A stretch of 64,000 nucleotides of DNA from positions 70,528,920 through 70,592,919 of the forward strand of contig OZ018323.1 in the NCBI GenBank assembly GCA_963969495.1. The letters are read 5' to 3'. Below, piece after piece: positions 23,621 to 35,565 of this stretch. Source of the DNA: Ceratothoa steindachneri (lineage: Eukaryota > Arthropoda > Malacostraca > Isopoda > Cymothoidae). Position 1 is the first letter of the stretch; each line of letters opens with the position of its first letter. A model generated the notes under the pieces. The model searched no databases, was not told the origin of the DNA, and was given only the letters and a program-made list of their open reading frames with translations. A program made the translations under genes and the position numbers.

Positions 23621-24879
23621 CTGCCTGGCCCCCCAAAAAATTGTTCACTGAGTTCTGATACATTGTATGTTTTTGTCACTAATTTGTTCCACAGTCCTTT
23701 AGTTTAAAGTAAACATATATGGCAACATTCATTAGTGTCTGATGTAGCAACCACCTGGTATAAATGTTATAACTGTCCTAATTTTTATAGGAGGTGCAAG
23801 AATGAAGATACATGGAAAAAACATTACACCATTTGATAAAGGACGCATCATCGCCTTCCATGAATGTGGCAAATCAACACATGCTATCTCTACAGCAACA
23901 GGTATAGGCACAAGGACTATACAGAGAACAATTGCACACTGGAAACAAGATGGCGAAGCTGGTTCTCATCTTGTAGCAAATGTGGTAGATCAAATTCTTA
24001 ATGAGACAGGCACTCCTTGAAGTGTTTGGTCAAGAAAAATCAGCATTGCTCAACACAGCAGTTAAGCAGTATGTTCTGTAAAGGTCCAAAACCGATTTCA
24101 ATGAGAACTATGCGTCATGAACTGAGAAAAATAAATGTACGCAGCTGCGCCTCAATCAGGAAGCCACTTGTGACCAACAAATAAAAAAAAAAGCTTCAGT
24201 TTGCCAAAGAAAATAAAAACTGGAGTATAGAGGATTAGAAATGTGTCACATGGTCTGATGAATCTAGGTTTACCCTCTTTCAGAGTGATGCATGCATTAG
24301 AGTATGGTGAGAACCTCATGAAGCATTGGATCCTTCATGCATTGTCCCCTCCGTGCAGACATCTGGAGGTAGTGTGATGTGATGGTCTGGGGTTGTTTTA
24401 CCTGGGCTGGACATGGATCTGAAACCCTCTGCAGCAACAAGATGAAGTCCCGCGAGTATTTGCAGATCTTGGATGATCAAGTTTCACCCTTCAATGGACT
24501 TCTTTTTTCCTAATGGCGATGGAATGTTTTAGGATGATAATGTGCACATCCACCAGTCTAACCTCGTCAAAGATTCGTTCATCCAACATGAGGGATCATT
24601 TTGGTATATTGAGTGGCCACCTCAGTCCATAGATTTAAGTCTAAGAGAATTTATGAGAAGAGTTTGAGAGGGACCTGTGTGCCTCATCGCCTCTTCCATC
24701 ATCATTGAATAATTTGGGTCTATGGCTGCTGGAATTATGGCCGAAATTGAAACTACAGAAGATGCAAAAGCTTGTAGAATCAATGCCAGATAGGATGAGA
24801 GCTGTAATTCTATCAATAGGAGGTCTAATAGCTTATTAAATAATTATTACACTGAATGACCTTTATTTTGGCCAGGCAA
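23621..24879 (+). mobile_element. Tc1/mariner-like transposon inside RetC
   Basis: Ends CTGCCTGGCC (left) and GGCCAGGCAA (right, inverse TTGCCTGGCC). The right side is followed by TA; the matching left dinucleotide is CA, apparently a mutated TA. The plus-strand transposase fills the interior. Removing 23621-24881 restores the RetC ORF1 frame to read VLAD then an Ile/Tyr/Lys-rich continuation. Length about 1.26 kb, normal for Tc1-like elements. Confidence 0.85.
23802..24830 (+). pseudogene. Tc1-like transposase, degenerate
   Basis: Cut-and-paste transposase. The N-terminal helix-turn-helix is intact for 72 codons: KNITPFDKGRIIAFHECGKS, THAISTATGIGTRTIQRTIA. The next frame holds MRTMRHELRKINV and SIRKPL, and the catalytic segment shows CVTWSDESRFTLFQSD, DNVHIHQSNLVKDSFI and IEWPPQSIDLS, the WSDES and DN-type Asp boxes and the WPxxSxDL motif of Tc1. 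Several frameshifts and stops separate them. Confidence 0.85.
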
Positions 24880-25231
24880 TATATAAAATACAAAGTTCAT
24901 TAATGAAGTCAGGAAACGTAAAAAAGGGCCAAAAGGCCATATTAATGAAATAAATTGTCTGTACCTAACTTTAAAAGATAAAAAAAATAAAGAATGATAA
25001 AAAGTATAAAGTTATTCCTACAAGAAACCTAACAAATGCTCAGGGTCTGTCTGAGCAGACCAAATCAATTGGACAGGAAAATGTGAATGTCAAAGGAAAT
25101 GAAAATAGTGTTTGCAAAAACTCAAAATAAGTTTAGCAATGTAGATGTTTTTACTGCTGACAAATTGAGAGAACTCAAAGCAAGATTTTTTTTTTTAAAG
25201 AGCTCATCTGGCGACTGCCTACTTGCAATTC

Positions 25232-28149
25232 CTACATGTCCAGGAACCCAGCAGAAGATAATGTCGACATCCGCCCGACTCGCCAAAACCGTGGCGTCAC
25301 AGATATTTTGCGAACCAGGGGATGCGGAGATTCCAATGCCCCAAGAGCACTCGGGGCGCTTTGTGAGTCGCTATAGATCACAATCTGGTCTCCGAACTGG
25401 GCACGTCGCGTAATCTCCCGTACCGAGTGGTGTATTGCCACCAGCTCGGCTGTGAAGACAGACACAGCGCTTGGCAGGGCCCCACTGGCTTCAAACAAAG
25501 GGGATACGGCGTGGAAGCCGACTCCCTCTTGGGACTTGGAGCCATCCGTATACAATGTCACGGTTCCAGCGTATCATGAGGTGTGCACCAAAAAGGTCGA
25601 ACGCAATACTCCCGGCGCTGTCCGCGTACAAAGCAAATAGCCAAATGTGGTACACTCCAGGGTGGCGTCCTGGGCAGAACCAGGGGCGCCACCGGCCCGA
25701 GAGCTATACCTAGCTCTCGAAGGAGTTTCCTGGCCCTAAACCCAAAGGGCTTAGGGTATCACTGGCGTCTCTCGGCGGCATAGGCACCGTTAAGATCAGC
25801 TGCGGATGCAGAGAGAGCTGTTGGCAACTGAGGGAGGCGCCGGGCTTGCGCGTACAGGCGAGTGATGCACTGCACACGGCGTAAAGAGAGTGGAATCTCA
25901 CCAGCATCGACTAACAGGCTCTCAATGGGGGAAGTGCGGAAGGCACCGGTCGCAAGCCGAAGGCCGGTGTGGTGGATCGAGTCCACACTCCGAAATAAAC
26001 GCGAATATGAATCTCCCAGGTGAGGCATCAGTCAAATACAAGACCAAGGAAACGGTGCGAGTCAACCACTTCCAGGCGCACCCCATTAGGAAACAAATCT
26101 GGGTCGGGGTGGAGCCGTGGATGGCGGCAGAAGTGCACCACCTTAGTCTTGGCCAAAGAAAACCGAAACCTGTGCGCTTCAGCATAGCGACAGACGCGGT
26201 TCAATGCCTGCTGGAGTCGACGCTCCAGAGTTGGCATCTGGGCCGCGCCAAAAGAGATCGAAAGGTGGTCCACGTAGAGCGTAGCGAGAACATCTTCTGG
26301 CAGCACCGAGGTGATACCGTTGATGCTCAGGGCAAAGAGTGTGACACTGACGACACTTTCCTGCGGGACACCCTCTTCCTGCTCCTTTGGGCCGGAGAGG
26401 GCTCCCCCCCACCCGTACGTGGAATCGACGATCTCGCAAAAATTCAGATATAAACATTGGGAGGCATCCCCTCGCCCCCATCGTGTGGAGAGTCTCCATG
26501 ATACCCTATCTTCATGCAGTATCATAGGCCTTCTCCCGTGGCGTAGTGCTGTCTACGAAGGAATGAATGCCTCGCAAACGGCATTTTCCAGTCGGAGTAG
26601 AGCATCCGACGTGGAGTGGAACTTACGGAAGCCACACTGTGCAGAAGACAGATGTCCTCCACTGTCCAGGAAAAAGGCTAATCTAACATTTACCAATTTC
26701 TCCATCAACTTGCAAACGCAAGAGGTTAGAGAGATTGGGCGGAAACCGGTTGGAGTAGAGTGATCTCTTCCCGGTTTGCGAAAGACGAGCACAGTAGCGA
26801 TTCTCCAGGAATCTGGGAGGGAGACTATCCACCCAGATCCTGTTGAACAAATCTAACAGAAAGGCCATGCCTCGCTCACCCAGGTGTCGAAGCATGGCGT
26901 ACGGGACATCGTCCGGACCATGGGCGGTGTCCGCGCACGAAGCAAGAGCGGAGTGCAACTCACTTACAGTAAACCTGTCGTTGAAGGGTTCTCCACCTCT
27001 GGAGGAAAAGTCCAGCCGGCGGCCTTGCGCGACATCAAGACGTGCATTGAATGCTGGAGGAGTAGCATCCTGGCTAGAGAATGCGGAGAAAGCGGTCGCG
27101 AAGGATTCCGCCACGAACGCGGGGTCCGAGATTGCGGTCCCATTCTCCTGGAGAACGGGAGGGAGGTCCTGCGAGAACTTGCCCCAAATTTATTTGACTC
27201 GCTTCCACACCTCTGCTAGAGGGGTCTTCCCGTTAAGTGAAGACACGTATGCCCGCCAAGAAGAGGGATCGGCGTGCTTCGAAATATACCGTAACCTAGC
27301 CCTAGCCCGACGAAATTCAGCGACAGTGAAATCGCTCGGGCGGCGCTTATAGCGCATGTAGGCATAACGCTTCTGTTTGAGGGCCGTCTCACACTCGGCC
27401 GACCACCATGGGAGTGGTCGGCGTGCAAAATGGCCAGACATTCTGGGAATAGTAGTCAGGCCCGTAGCGATGAGGGTGCCGGAAAACTCAACGGCCTCAT
27501 CTACCGACCTAAACTCCTCGACTGAAATAGAGAATTCAGTCATGTCCTGAAATGCAGGCCACCGCGCCCGCGCCAAGCACCACTGAGGTGGGCTCTCAGG
27601 CGGCAGTTGCCCTGAAAATGATATTTCAATGGGAAAGTGATCACTACCATGGAGGTCATCGACCACCCCCCAATCAAAATCAGGCTGTGCATCCGAAGAG
27701 CACAAAGATAGATCAAGGCAAGAAAATGAAGCGGTTCTCAGGCAATGATGCGTAAACTCATCCTCATTTAGGACACCTATCTCAAGCTCTTCATTCAGAT
27801 CAGCAAGGACTTGTCCCCTGGGATTTATTGAGTAATCCACCCAGAGAGGATGCCTGCCATTCAGATCTCCAAGCCAGAGAAAGGGCCTTGGCAACTGTGC
27901 CACGACGCGGCAGAAGTTCCCCGCGTCGAAGTCAGCTGACGGTGGAATGTACACAGAAATGATAGTATACCTACTATCCAGGACAAACTTTACAGCCACT
28001 GTCTGAAAGGAGGTATCTAAAGCGAAAGGAAGAACGGAGATATCATGTCGGGTGTAAACCGCGCATCTCCCAGCCCGGCCATTTTGCGGTGGTGCGGTCG
28101 CAAGACCATTATACCCCGGAAGGGTGGGCAGGGGGCACGCGCCTAGCAT
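25232..28149 (-). pseudogene. RetA copy 3 ORF2 (APE-RT-RNase H), frameshifted
   Basis: The endonuclease frame 28149-27190 is open for 319 codons: LGDLNGRHPLWVDYSINPRG, SCLDLSLCSSDAQPDFDWG, HGSDHFPIEI. RT frames follow at 27114-26683 (HGPDDVPYAMLRHLGERGMA), 26792-26553 (PISLTSCVCKLMEKLVNVRL; AQCGFRKFHSTSDALL) and 26525-26028 (VPQESVVSVTLFALSING; LATLYVDHLSISFG). RNase H at 25561-25232 shows YTDGSK, ELVAIH and YSDSQSA, with all acidic residues. The RT catalytic box reads YVDH instead of YVDD, so this copy is dead even apart from its frameshifts. Confidence 0.9.
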
Positions 28150-28307
28150 GGTCTCCTGCAGAAAGATGGCTAACGGGGAACGGGACGAGACGAGCCTCCG
28201 CAGCTCCTCCCAGTTGGCTCGGAGTCCACGGCAATTCTATTGAAGGAATATGCCCTCTAGGCCTAGCTCGGAAGAGACGCTTGGGGCCCTCTTCGAACAG
28301 AAGACCC

Positions 28308-30279
28308 TCATAAGAATGGCCGTACGCTTCCCGGAGGTAGAACCCCGGGTGCTGTTGGCCGGACAAAGTGCTGAATGCACTTTCGCCTTCGAGGACTTAT
28401 TGGAGGAGGTTCGGCTCGCCATGCGAGTCTTTTCCTCCCTCTGCCTTGAAACCTTAGGCGGGCGTTGCGGCTTCGGAGGCGGGGGGGCCCCTCTTTTCGA
28501 GGAACCACCGTCTCTGAGCCACTCAGCCCACCACTAGGCGTGGGTGAGGGAGCCGAAGCTCCTTTCTTGCTGTCCTCCTTTTGGGGGACAGCTTTAGGAA
28601 TCCCGGGAGATGGCATGGCAACCAACTTCAGGGGTGTTGCCTCCTGTGAGTCTGACTCGGTGGAGGCGTGTGGCCGTTTCGCCTTACGGGAAACGGTCAC
28701 GCTAGGGGAAGGAGGAGGAGCCCTGGTTTTAGCCGGGGCTGGGTGTGAGCTCTGTTTGCTGCCAGCTTTACCAGGGGAGCGCCCGGGTTGTGTAGAACCC
28801 GCAGAAGGGCTCCGAATAGGCACGGAAACAACCGTGCTCGTTGGCTTGGATAGGTCAGGAGCAGAGGGTGCCTTTCTAACTATTGAGGCGTAAGACGTCC
28901 CAGGCAGAGCCAGGCGCCCCAGGACCAAGTCCTTAGCCTCGCGGAATGAGAGTCGATCCTGGGCCTGAACAGCCAGGATTTCTTTCTCAAGGAGATATGC
29001 ACCATATTGCTTCAAAGAAGCGGGGTGCGGCTCTCCGCAAATGACACACTTGGCTACACACGATTTAGACTTATCGTGTGTGGCCTTGGAGCAATTTACA
29101 CAGACTTCGGGTGACCCCGACTTTGCACGTCTACAAGAATGATCCGTATGGCTGAAGTGGTGACAGTAATAGCACTGCTGCGGCAGTGGCACGAATGCCT
29201 TTATGCGGTAGTGGTACCAACTGGCATGCACCGACTCAGGGAGCTTGTCACAGTCGAACGTGAAAATGAGTGTAGGGGTCGGTCTCAAGGCCCCTCCCTG
29301 TTTCTCATCACATGTTCGACCTTGACCGCCCCATGGTCAGCCAGCTCTAAGGTGATGTCCTCTATGGAGTAGTCAACGAATTCCCTAGCATAAACTACTC
29401 CTTTCACAAAGTTCATGGTGGAGAGCAGCATCACACTCACCAGGGTGCTATCAAGTGTCCAAAGAGCACTTATCTTGGCCATCTCAGAGGGATCAGCCAC
29501 ATTTGCCAGAAGGCTCCCATCCGAGAAACAGGTCACCTTCGGCTCTCTACCAATTACACTACCTAATGCTCTCCTCTGATGGATCATGTTGCCCTTGGCC
29601 AACATGCTGCCATCAGTGGAGCGAATAACTAGGAAGCGTTTAAAGCCAGCGGGCTCGAAAATGCCAGGTAGCCTCTGAATGAGGGGCCCGATGTTATTGA
29701 TGCTCCGCCCTGTGCACTTTTAGTTGGGGGCTCCACACCCGGGGGGGTAGATGGGCCAGATGTGCCAATCTTGGCTTGGTCACTTACCAAAGTGGCAGCA
29801 GACCCATCCCTCCCCTCAGCCCCTGCAGATGGAGAGGAGCCCCAAGTCTTTTTATCATTTTTTTTCTTTTTAGGAGAGGAGGGTGGGCAATTAACCCGCT
29901 TCTCCCCTCTGCCGGCAGGAGCCCCCAGGCCAGATGGACCGGCCTCAGCTAGGTCCTTCTCCGAAATGGAGAAGCTCCTGTCAGTCGTAGGGGCACCGGT
30001 CGGACTAGATCCCTCCCCTCCTTGTACTGCCTCAGAAACCCTAGTCGTTTGAGGAGGACCTTGCATAGGGGCGGGTTCGGGGCTTGGCACCAGGCCCAGA
30101 TTCCCCCCCATGGAAGGCCCTACCGTCTGAGGCTGGGTTGCCTCAAGGACCATGTCTACCTCAAGGGGGCCTCCAGTTGGCCATCCCCCTCCCCCCAAGA
30201 CATCACAGGTCCCGTTGGCATTATTGTCACTAGTCAGTTGGTGTGGGAAGGCACAGGTCTTGACCCTGACAAGGTTCAA
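28308..30279 (-). pseudogene. RetA copy 3 ORF1 (gag-like), frameshifted
   Basis: Three frames cover one protein of about 650 residues: 30279-29629 (Pro/Ser/Gly-rich N-part), 29605-29285 (MLAKGNMIHQRRALGSVIGR..., AKISALWTLDSTLVSVMLLS) and 29288-28308. The last has three knuckles, CYYCHHFSHTDHSC, CVNCSKATHDKSKSC and CVICGEPHPAS, then AVQAQDRLSFREAKDLVLGR and a long Ser/Pro/Lys-rich tail. It would coat element RNA in the ribonucleoprotein particle. Two frameshifts only. Confidence 0.85.
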
Positions 30280-30775
30280 TATTCTTGCCAGCAGGTCTTT
30301 TGAGAGAAGCGATCAAAGGGGCCTGGCTTCCCTCTCCCCCCTCAGGGGGTTTGCCCTACCGAGCCGCTTCACTGGGGAGCAACGGCAAGGTATGGGTGGG
30401 GATGAAGCAGGTTGTTAAAAACCAACCACCCCAGACCGGAGCTCAGGGGTTAGGGAACATTGTTCCCTCCCTCCTCAGCCCCAATCCGGGACGGTTGGCT
30501 GAGAAGAAGGTCAGCATCTACCCTGTGAAATTAGAGGCTGACCAGAGAAAGTTGTGGGAGAGGTTGTATGAAAAGCGACGAAGTAGGGGAGAAATACAGG
30601 CTATCTATAGGAATGAAGAGAGGCTAAGCTGGACTCAAAGCAAGATTATCATCCAATAATGAAAAGCCACCTGTTATACCAATACAAGAAGTAAGACCTA
30701 AGAATATGAAACCTGAAAGAACCTTAGATGAGTATAGAATAGATGATTATGAATTATTAGAGAAAAACCACTTCT

Positions 30776-31260
30776 GCACAGAAAGGAAGAGGTTTACTCA
30801 TATATGTAAGGATGAATATACCATTCATGGAAATAACTTTCAAATAAGGGTATTGTGAATATATAAGTATAGAACTAAAAAGTGAAAAGGAATCGATACT
30901 GATAACCTCTATATAGCCCAAGATATGATTTAAATGAAAACAGTAGCCTATTGAAACTTATTCATGAAATAAGTGAAAGAAAGTGCAGCACAACCTAATA
31001 ATAGGTGATTTCAATCTACCAAATATCAATTGGTTAAAGTGTACCACACCTACAATAATGAATAATAGATTAGAACACATTTATTGAAACTCTGAGTGAT
31101 TGTTTTTTTAATTCAGCACATTAGGCAGACTACAAGAAAAAGAAGTCTGGTGAGAGGTAGTTTGTTGGATCTATTATTATTAAAGAGGAAGAAATAGGTG
31201 AGTGCCCTCTAGGGAAAAGTAACCATGTATACATAATATTCAAGTGTGATTTATATGTGG
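30776..31260 (+). pseudogene. RetC ORF2 endonuclease, second part
   Basis: Continues the frame begun at 25087 (KEMKIVFAKTQNKFSNVDVF), which resumes at 30633 after the RetA insertion with PVIPIQEVRPKNMKPERTLD. Downstream, frameshifted APE blocks are recognisable: NLIIGDFNLPNINWLK-like sequence near 31000-31040 and SLLDLLLLKEEE-like sequence near 31165. Several stops. Confidence 0.6.
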
Positions 31261-31589
31261 TGTATCACTGTACAATAAGAAGATATATAATTATGAAAGA
31301 GGTTAATATGATTTACTCAGAAAAAGACTAAAACATAAATTGGAAGGAGTATCTCAGGAAAGACGATGTTGGAGAAATGTGGCAGAAGATAAAAACCAAG
31401 TTGGAAGAGGTAACAAAATTGTCAGTCCCAATAAAAATATGGAAAGATCTCCTGAGAAAGACAACAAACAAGAGTTTGCCAATGAATAAGAAGCTGTGGG
31501 CAAAATTAAAAGGAAGAAGTGCCTGTGGGCTAGACTAACATATTAAAAATAATATAAATACCAATTTTAGAGAACCACAGGAAGTAGAG

Positions 31590-33369
31590 ATGAAGTATCA
31601 TAGCATATCAAATGAAAAAGAAGAAATGAAAAAGAAAGAAAGGGATATAGCATATCAAGCAAAAGGAAAGCCAAAAGTTTTTTGGAGATATGTAAAAGAA
31701 AGGCTAAAAACAAAGGTAGGTGTACCAGATTTGTCTATGAATATTCAAAATAATAACACGTCCAAGACTAAAAATGATACTGAAAAGGCAGAGCATTGGC
31801 AAAAATTTTAGCAAGTTTTTACAGAAGAGACAGTGGATGAAGTTCCAAGATTGCCAGTAAGAGATTTTCCCTTGATGCCTGCTATGGAATTCTCAATCTC
31901 AAAAACAAAAGCTGCTATTAAGAAATTAAAAAAAATAAATCACCTATACCAAATAAAATACATTGTAGAATACTTAAGGAGGGATGTGAACAACTTGCAG
32001 ATCACTTACTATACTATTTCAGTATTCATTTGATAGAGGACACTTGCCATTAGACTGGAGAACAGCGCAAATTACTGCAATCTATAAGCAGGGAGCAAGA
32101 TATCTTGCAGAAAATTATAGACCAGTAAGTCTGACTAGCAAGATTTGTAAATTAATAGAAACATTAATAAAGCATGCAATAATGCAACATATGCTACAAA
32201 AATTATTCAGCAAGAAACAATTCAGAATTTTACCAGGGCAGTCAACAGTATTGCAGCTAAATAAGGTTAATGATGATTGGACCTGGATACTGGAAGAAAA
32301 AAAATGGAATTGATGTGGCTTATTATGACTTTGTGAAAGCTTTTGACAAAGTACCACATAAACGATTAATAGAAAAGGTCAAGAGCTACAATATTGAAAC
32401 AAAATGTGTGAAATGGATTGGAAATTTCTTAGGAAACAGGTACCAGTATGTAGTTGTAAAAGACAAGAGTCTAACTGGTATGATGTAAAGAGTGGAGTTC
32501 CTCAGGGTTCGGTATTAGGACCATTACTGTTTGTCACATATATAAATGATCTTCCAGAGATATTGAATTTGGGTATTAATATTTATTTGTATGCTGATGA
32601 CACTTAAAGTTTATAGACAGATTAAGAGCGACTTAGACACTGCAAAACTTCAAGAGGATATCAGTGCAATAGATGAGTGGTCTAAGAGATGGATTTTACC
32701 ATTCTACCCCCTAAAATATAAGTTCATGAGGATTGGTACCTGTAACACAAAAGAAGTGAACAACCATATGAGCAAAAAATTTGTGCAAAGTAAACTCAGA
32801 AAAGAATCTTGGTGTGATAATAGATAATAAGTTAAGACTTTTCAGAATATACAGCTCATAAAGTAAATATAGCAAACAGGCTGGTGGGGCTAATAAGGAC
32901 ACTTATATCTCTGGATGAGGAAATTTTTAAGAGTGTGTGTTGCTTTAGTGAGGCCTCAGCTGGAGTATGTAAACCAGGTATGGTACCCTATTTAATCAAA
33001 GATATTGAGATAATCGAAAATGTGCAGACAAGAGCTAGGTGCCATCCTTGAAAGGTTCGACTTATGAGGAGAGATTGAGGAAGCTGGACTTAACACTCAA
33101 GTACAGGAGAGCAAGAGGAGATATGATTGAGACTTTCAAGATATTGTCTGGAACAAATGATCAGGAAGTTTGTGGAGATATCTTTAACTTACAAGAAGAT
33201 AGTGGTACTAGAGGACACTCAAAGAAAATATTCAAGGAGAGAACAAGATTGGCAAAGAAAACTAATTCTTTTGGCAGCAGTGGTGAACAACTGGAATACT
33301 ATACCTCAATATGTGGTGGAATCTAAGTCAGTTGAGTTTAAAAAAAACCTAAGAGCATGGAACCCTTAG
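31590..33369 (+). pseudogene. RetC ORF2 reverse transcriptase and C-terminus
   Basis: RT blocks in order: LPLDWRTAQITAIYKQGARY and LAENYRPVSLTSKICKLIET (32044-32313), DVAYYDFVKAFDKVPHKRLI (32300-32370), [20 protein letters not shown] and [20 protein letters not shown] (32487-32607), then thumb sequence STYEERLRKLDL...RGDMIETFKILSG (33050-33150) and a terminal NNWNTIPQYVVESKSVEFKK (33290-33350). The YADD box is intact but the ORF is split over at least four frames. Typical of the CR1/L2 group, without RNase H. Confidence 0.85.
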
Positions 33370-33400
33370 AGAATCAAGTTAAATTATAGGGCAGAAATTG

Positions 33401-34425
33401 AGTCTGACTACTTGAAGAATGCAGCCTCAACACTGCAACAATAGAAACCAGAATATCAGACCTGGATGCACAAGCCCAAGAAGGCCTCTTCCAGAACAAC
33501 ATGAAATGAAATGATACTTTACACAGGAAGCATGGTGAGACACCATTAGGTAAATAAGTGACAAATGAAATAATGTATGGAGCCTTCAAAAATGATGATG
33601 AAGATATTAAGGCAAGTGGTCATTAGAGTCACGCACAGGATCACGCAAAATATGAACGCGGAAAGCAGATATGAGGTTGAACACCTGAGTCAATATGAAG
33701 GTCACACATAAACAAACATTCACATCTTGGGAAAGATTTATTAGAAAACGGGAGGTTACAGAGCAGCTGAGCAAATACAGACTTTGACCAAGAGAAATTT
33801 GAAGACAGATCTGTAACTAGCGATTCCTAAAATAAAGATAAAACTATTAGAAATATGTAAGTATATCATACATACACAGCTGTTCAGTAGCTCCTCCCTA
33901 CAGGTAGAAATTAAAAAGCCAGACCACTGGGGTCTGCCCCCTTAGGAAACAAACACATATAGTCAGAAATTTTTATTTTGAGAGTCAGAAAGAGAATCAT
34001 TATTCATTAACATTGTTTACTCATTTGGTAGTGTTATGGAGCCTGTTTAATTCGCCTAAGTCCTGTTGTCTTTGAACCCAATATTTTATGTAGAATAGAA
34101 AGCCTACTTATTGACTGCAAAGTACTTGTGATGTGCTGCTTGCCCCTTTAATAGGCCAGTTAAGAATAAAATTATATTTTTTTGCAACGTCCTTCTTTAC
34201 CCCGAATACCTGGAAACCTTTGGGAAGCCAAGCCTAAATCACAACCATCATGGAAAGTTATTAAGGAATCAGAAACAATTCGGCAGAGGTATAAAGTAAG
34301 CCCAGTTGCCAAAGGTCTTCACCACCTGTCATGCGCAATAGCAATGAGGACTCTTCAATATAGTCGCCATTGCGACTAACGACCATGTTTCCACTCCCCT
34401 ATAAACTGGTGACCTTCATCTCCTT
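33401..34425. other. Intron 1, nothing recognised
   Basis: May contain the RetC 3' UTR at its left end. Otherwise no identifiable element or coding sequence. Confidence 0.35.
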
Positions 34426-34640
34426 TAATAGAAACATCCTCCCTGGGGAGTTTTATGAATAGATTGGATAGATTTATAGATAAGGATACTAGGTGGGACA
34501 GGAATAGGTGATGGGAACAGGAGCTGCCTCATATAGGAAATTGATTAGCCATTTGCAGACTCATCCCTTTCTTATGTAAAGTAAATACTAACAAGGGGGT
34601 ATCCCACAGAGTTTGAAAGAAGAGATTTAGAGTAAGTGAG
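34426..34640 (+). mobile_element. CR1-like 3'-terminal fragment
   Basis: Encodes SLGSFMNRLDRFIDKDTRWD, followed by stop and short 3' UTR with a cttatg-type end. This equals the C-terminal SLGSFNRLDKYIDEAARWD of the CR1 fragment at 53525-54441. Confidence 0.65.
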
Positions 34641-35565
34641 ATTGTGTGGAAGACATATAGCCATAGATGCATACATTGGGCAAATGCCGGGTGTTGGAGC
34701 TGGCAAGGCACACAATTATCCAGCTGTTGGCTACAGCGAGGTTGCACATACACCTGATATCTCTGTGGTGATACCTAAAAAAAAAAAAGGAAAAGTGGTG
34801 AGGAAGTTGGAGAAAAGAAGAATGCAGTTATTATAAACCACCACCCTAACTGAAGCCAAGGGGAGACCACCCCCTCTCAGGGATTAAAGACTCGAGGCTG
34901 ATCAGTGACTAGCCTACAAAACTAGATGATGGCAAAAAAATGAGAGATGTGTGGTGTAAATAAAGTTGCATAAATGGAAATGTCTAGTAAGAATAAAGCA
35001 TAGGCAATCTCAATCTAGTTTGAGACAGCCAGATATACTGAGACCAGGAGAGCATGTCGCTCCTCCAGATACCAGTTTACCTGGTGACACCCTTGCAAGG
35101 TATTTTAGGGCTAATGGTGGCCTGGTTTCAAGGTGAGATTTATATAAGTATCTGTTGTACATTATGTTCAGGTAGTTCATTTTTGTGCACAGGGGGTGGT
35201 AAAGCTTTCTTGCATGCACAGGGGGTGGCAGTGCTTTTTTTTAGTCCAAAGGAAGGATGGGGGCATTGTGCAGAGTAGGGAGATAGGGTGGTATGATGCT
35301 GGATCAATGGGTAGTTTGTTTGACTGAGAATGGGTCAAATATATGCCAAATTAAACCAAGAACTTGAATGAGTCTGAATCCCTTTGCAAGCATCGTGTAA
35401 GGTAAAACTATTCCTCTTTCTAGAATAATCACACAAAAAATAAGAAACAAAAGGTAAGACAATAAGAATTGTCATTTAAAAAACTCAAATAAAATATGCC
35501 ATCCACAACAAGTTAATCAAAGATTACAATAGCAAATATTTAAAAAAAAATAGCAATACACTTAC
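34641..35565. other. Intron 1, 5' part, nothing recognised
   Basis: No supportable gene or repeat. A direct repeat acagggggtgg occurs near 35190 and 35220. Confidence 0.35.

Larger units (their letters stand above)
25188..30632 (-). mobile_element. RetA copy 3, full-length insertion with 15-bp TSD
   Basis: Bounded by identical 15-bp duplications actcaaagcaagatt at 25173-25187 and 30633-30647, which join the interrupted RetC sequence. The element is 5445 bp with an A-rich 3' tail (T run at 25188-25196). Order from 30632: 5' UTR, ORF1 with CCHC knuckles, APE endonuclease, RT, RNase H, 3' end. About 575 bp of the 3' region present in copy 4 is missing near 25217. Non-LTR element with RNase H, so I/Nimb group. 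All ORFs are frameshifted. Confidence 0.93.
22552..33400 (+). mobile_element. RetC, CR1/L2-like retrotransposon split by two insertions
   Basis: Plus-strand element whose pieces are contiguous when the Tc1-like (23621-24879) and RetA (25188-30632) insertions are removed, leaving about 4.1 kb. Order: ORF1 with coiled-coil-like N-part and SGNH-esterase-like C-part (22552-23620, resuming after 24881), ORF2 endonuclease (from about 25087, resuming at 30633), then RT (31590-32620) and thumb/C-terminus to 33369. The 5' boundary is not defined. It fills intron 1 of the METTL25B-like gene in the opposite orientation. Confidence 0.8.

Noticed and set aside
28465..28893. 142-codon plus-strand ORF
   Set aside because: Antisense of the RetA ORF1 Ser/Pro-rich tail, which has clear CCHC knuckles upstream in the minus frame.
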